Shown in pieces: positions 62,539-64,000 of a DNA stretch of 64,000 nucleotides (within the stretch, counting starts at the first letter, position 1; each line of letters begins with the position of its first letter). The DNA is from Thermoplasmata archaeon (GTDB lineage Archaea; Thermoplasmatota; Thermoplasmata; Thermoplasmatales; GCA-001856825), in assembly GCA_021792255.1 (NCBI GenBank), contig JAJYUZ010000001.1:434001-498000 (forward strand), in the 5' to 3' direction. The notes below the pieces were generated by a model. The model was not told where the DNA came from. It worked only from the letters and a program-made list of their open reading frames with translations, and searched no databases. The translations under genes and the position numbers were made by a program.

Positions 62539-62855
62539 GGTACGATTATAACATATTATAATTTAAGGGTTTTCCTAGCGTAGACTTTGTCGTTAGATTA
62601 TTAATTACCTGAATTTTAATCGTATTTTATACGCTACTTGAATCATCGGCCATATTTCTAGATCCACATAAATATGCAATGGTATGTGGTGATTACTCAT
62701 TCACCACGACATTCATAAGGAAGATCAAACAAAATACGGCACTTACCTTGCGGAAGTAAGGAGTGTGAGAGTTGATGGAAATAGGCTCCTGGAAAACCGT
62801 CCGGACCGTGAGGGATGAAGACGAAATAAATGCAAAAGAAGGAACCCCACAGAAT
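62539..62855. other. 317-bp stretch with a transposase scrap
   Basis: Holds the vapB promoter (about 62552-62567) and the transposase fragment listed separately. Otherwise no coding frame is supported. Confidence 0.4.
62712..62817 (+). pseudogene. Transposase N-terminal fragment (IS1634-like)
   Basis: FIRKIKQ then, after a +1 shift, KYGTYLAEVRSVRVDGNRLL. This matches the start of IS1634-type transposases (compare YYLYRVRSV in the remnant at 61820). Only about 35 codons remain and they end at a TGA. It sits against the truncated 3' end of the AbiEii-like pseudogene, so an insertion probably cut that gene. Confidence 0.5.
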
Positions 62856-63200
62856 TTATTCGTGGGAGGATGTCAGGTGATTGACTTCAAATCTAATTTC
62901 TGTTCTCCTATCGGTAACCTTAGAAAATATTAATTTGCCGGTATCTTCAAGTTTCGAAACAGACAATCCTGCAGACCTGATCTCTCTTCTGAAGGTATTG
63001 ACCTTCTCTATGAATGAGTTTGAGTAAAAATCCAGATCCTCTGAAAATCTTTTGCCAGAGTAACATCTCCAGACAGACGTTCAGCCATGTAGTACTGAAT
63101 CGTTTGAGACATTGTAAATGATCCGGATCAGTTCATCTTGAAGAACAGCCGTTTCCATTTGATGTCGCTTCTCCAGCTGGTTTACCAGTGGAATTTTCAT
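62856..63200 (-). pseudogene. AbiEii-like nucleotidyltransferase toxin pseudogene with an in-frame stop
   Basis: Read on the minus strand from ATG 63200, the frame gives MKIPLVNQLEKRHQME, then SVLHG, a TGA stop, and TSVWRCYSGKRFSEDLDFYSN (in part), staying in the same frame to a TAA at 62856-62858. In AbiEii/DUF1814 nucleotidyltransferases this region reads LxGGTxL...RFSxDLDF. Thus the TGA replaces the second Gly codon (GGA to TGA) of the GGT motif. The product is also cut to about 115 codons instead of 250-300. It is a dead toxin of an AbiE-type system; TTTTATATATTT lies upstream. Confidence 0.7.
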
Positions 63201-63532
63201 TTATTTGTAATTAACAATAAATATATAAAACTGTACCGTTGGTTAGCTGTTAATATTAGGGAGATCCATATTAATCTATCATTCCCTCACAGATGCACGC
63301 TTAACTGACGATCCCGTGTCCCTCCTAAGGAACTATACCACCTATTTTGCGCTTGCTACTGTCCCTGATCGAGCCGGAGTGAGCTCATTCGAGAGCAAAT
63401 TCAAGCCGGACGGCACAGTATGTACGTTGGAGTTGGGAAGCATCGAACTTTTCAGCAAGAGAGTTCTCTGAGCTTCCTTCAGATTATGGAACCTTGCATC
63501 TGTGTATTCTTGGAATAAACTTCAGAACGATG
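63201..63532. other. 332-bp intergenic stretch
   Basis: Contains the TATA-like TTTTATATATTT (read on the minus strand, about 63220-63232) for the AbiEii-like gene. A plus-strand open frame at about 63310-63471 (reads DDPVSLLRNYTTYFALATVP then ends FSKRVL) has no start and no recognised family; it may be another gene scrap. Confidence 0.3.
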
Positions 63533-64000
63533 TCAATTTTGGCTTCCTTCAACCAGCAGCCACTTCCATAGTGGCAGGAATTGTATCCTCTTCCCATTGA
63601 CAGTTTCTTCCCCTCTATAATCCCACGTTATCACCAGTAGTTCTTCTGTTTTTAGGTCTTCTGATGCCCTAAGTAGAGATTCAGTCTCTCTCCTTTCAAT
63701 CCCTTCCGAACTGGAAGCAAGGGTCACCTGAATGAGCTGCTTAACCTCTTTATCTTCCTTCAGAACAAAATCAACTTCCCTTCCCTGGTGGTCCTTCCAG
63801 TAGAAAATTTCCTTATTACTTTCTGAATAACTCTTCCGTCTGAGTAATTCAAGGAAAACGATATTTTCAATGATTCTACCCCTGTTCCCTCCTACCTCAA
63901 ATGCAGTAGCTTTTGTGAGACCTGTGTCGATGGAGTAAACCTTCTTCGGTGCTTTGTATTGTTCCTTTAATTTGAAGGAAAACCTCTCCACCAAGAATAT
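63533..64000 (-). CDS. DUF4143-domain ATPase, C-terminal part, cut by the window edge
   Basis: About 155 residues of the C-terminal domain of AAA_14/DUF4143 ATPases. ERFSFKLKEQYKAPKKVYSIDTGL, GRIIENIVFLELLRR, and IFYWKDHQGREVDFVLKEDKEV (in part) are the conserved blocks, the last being the nuclease-like E-VDFV motif. The frame continues beyond the window, so the GTG at 63994 is not the start. The ATPase domain lies outside. Confidence 0.85.
   Translation of the reverse strand: MFLVERFSFKLKEQYKAPKKVYSIDTGLTKATAFEVGGNRGRIIENIVFLELLRRKSYSESNKEIFYWKDHQGREVDFVLKEDKEVKQLIQVTLASSSEGIERRETESLLRASEDLKTEELLVITWDYRGEETVNGKRIQFLPLWKWLLVEGSQN

Noticed and set aside
1..64000. CRISPR arrays, integrated virus or replication origin
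   Set aside because: No regularly spaced repeats, no integrase or capsid genes and no Orc1/Cdc6 gene with origin repeats were seen.

Overview
The window looks like chromosomal DNA of a Thermoplasmatales-type archaeon (Euryarchaeota, Thermoplasmata). Three things point there. First, the information and lipid genes are archaeal: uS13-uS4-uS11-Rpo3(D)-SRP54, Rpo6(K), a short Nop5, archaeal Trm1, GGGP synthase with the UbiA-type second prenyltransferase, MptD, and a Sec61-beta/SecG homologue. Second, central metabolism is archaeal: a 2-oxoacid:ferredoxin oxidoreductase, a GTP-type PEP carboxykinase, a hexulose-6-phosphate synthase/RraA fusion and PdxS. Third, many genes have a TATA box centred about 25 nt before the start codon (leaderless transcripts). 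G+C is moderate as judged by eye. The species cannot be fixed from the sequence alone.

Region 1 (1-22.4 kb) is the exciting part. It is an almost complete bacterial-style peptidoglycan (murein) catabolic island in a lineage not expected to make peptidoglycan. In order it carries: an iron-sulfur protein and a GlcD-type D-lactate/glycolate oxidase; an exported membrane-anchored Cys hydrolase; NagA; MurQ; a beta-lactamase-fold AmiE/YbbE-like hydrolase; a GNAT; OppBCDF with a divergent anchored binding protein; NamZ (DUF1343); a BadF/NagK/MurK-type amino-sugar kinase; NagZ; an L-Ala-D/L-Glu-type dipeptide epimerase; an S13-family DD-peptidase; a LysA-like decarboxylase; and a C45-type amide hydrolase. 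The set resembles the Bacillus murQ-murRP-amiE-nagZ-namZ recycling cluster, but the PTS is replaced by an oligopeptide ABC importer and the hydrolases have no signal peptides. The inferred flow is: import muropeptides, trim sugars and peptide in the cytoplasm, phosphorylate MurNAc/GlcNAc, split off D-lactate (MurQ) and oxidise it, deacetylate GlcNAc-6P, epimerise the dipeptide and decarboxylate meso-DAP to lysine.

Region 2 (22.4-36.9 kb) is housekeeping: PEP carboxykinase, a tiny basic protein, an amino-acid permease, tRNA-Leu(GAG), PurC, PdxS plus a PfkB kinase, an MFS carrier, a NAD kinase-JAMM-ComB operon, a large multi-membrane protein and the Hps-RraA fusion. Region 3 (36.9-42.9 kb) holds Nop5, an IS256-type transposase scrap, a VapBC pair, a GAF protein, Rpo6, an aminotransferase and an orphan ABC ATPase.

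Region 4 (42.9-51.4 kb) starts with an N-acylamino-acid-racemase/M20-hydrolase pair, a possible D-to-L amino-acid salvage module that could complement the island. It continues with MptD-THEP1-Trm1, the two ether-lipid prenyltransferases, a TPR protein, lysine 6-aminotransferase (a possible sink for DAP-derived lysine) and LipB. Region 5 (51.4-60.9 kb) is the ribosomal/RNAP/SRP block, a gamma-carbonic-anhydrase-like protein, a second VapBC, a radical SAM enzyme, SecG and the 2-oxoacid:ferredoxin oxidoreductase. Region 6 (60.9-64 kb) is a decaying mobile/defence zone: a frameshifted transposase, a third VapBC, a second transposase scrap, an AbiEii-like pseudogene with a stop codon in its nucleotidyltransferase motif, and the end of a DUF4143 ATPase.
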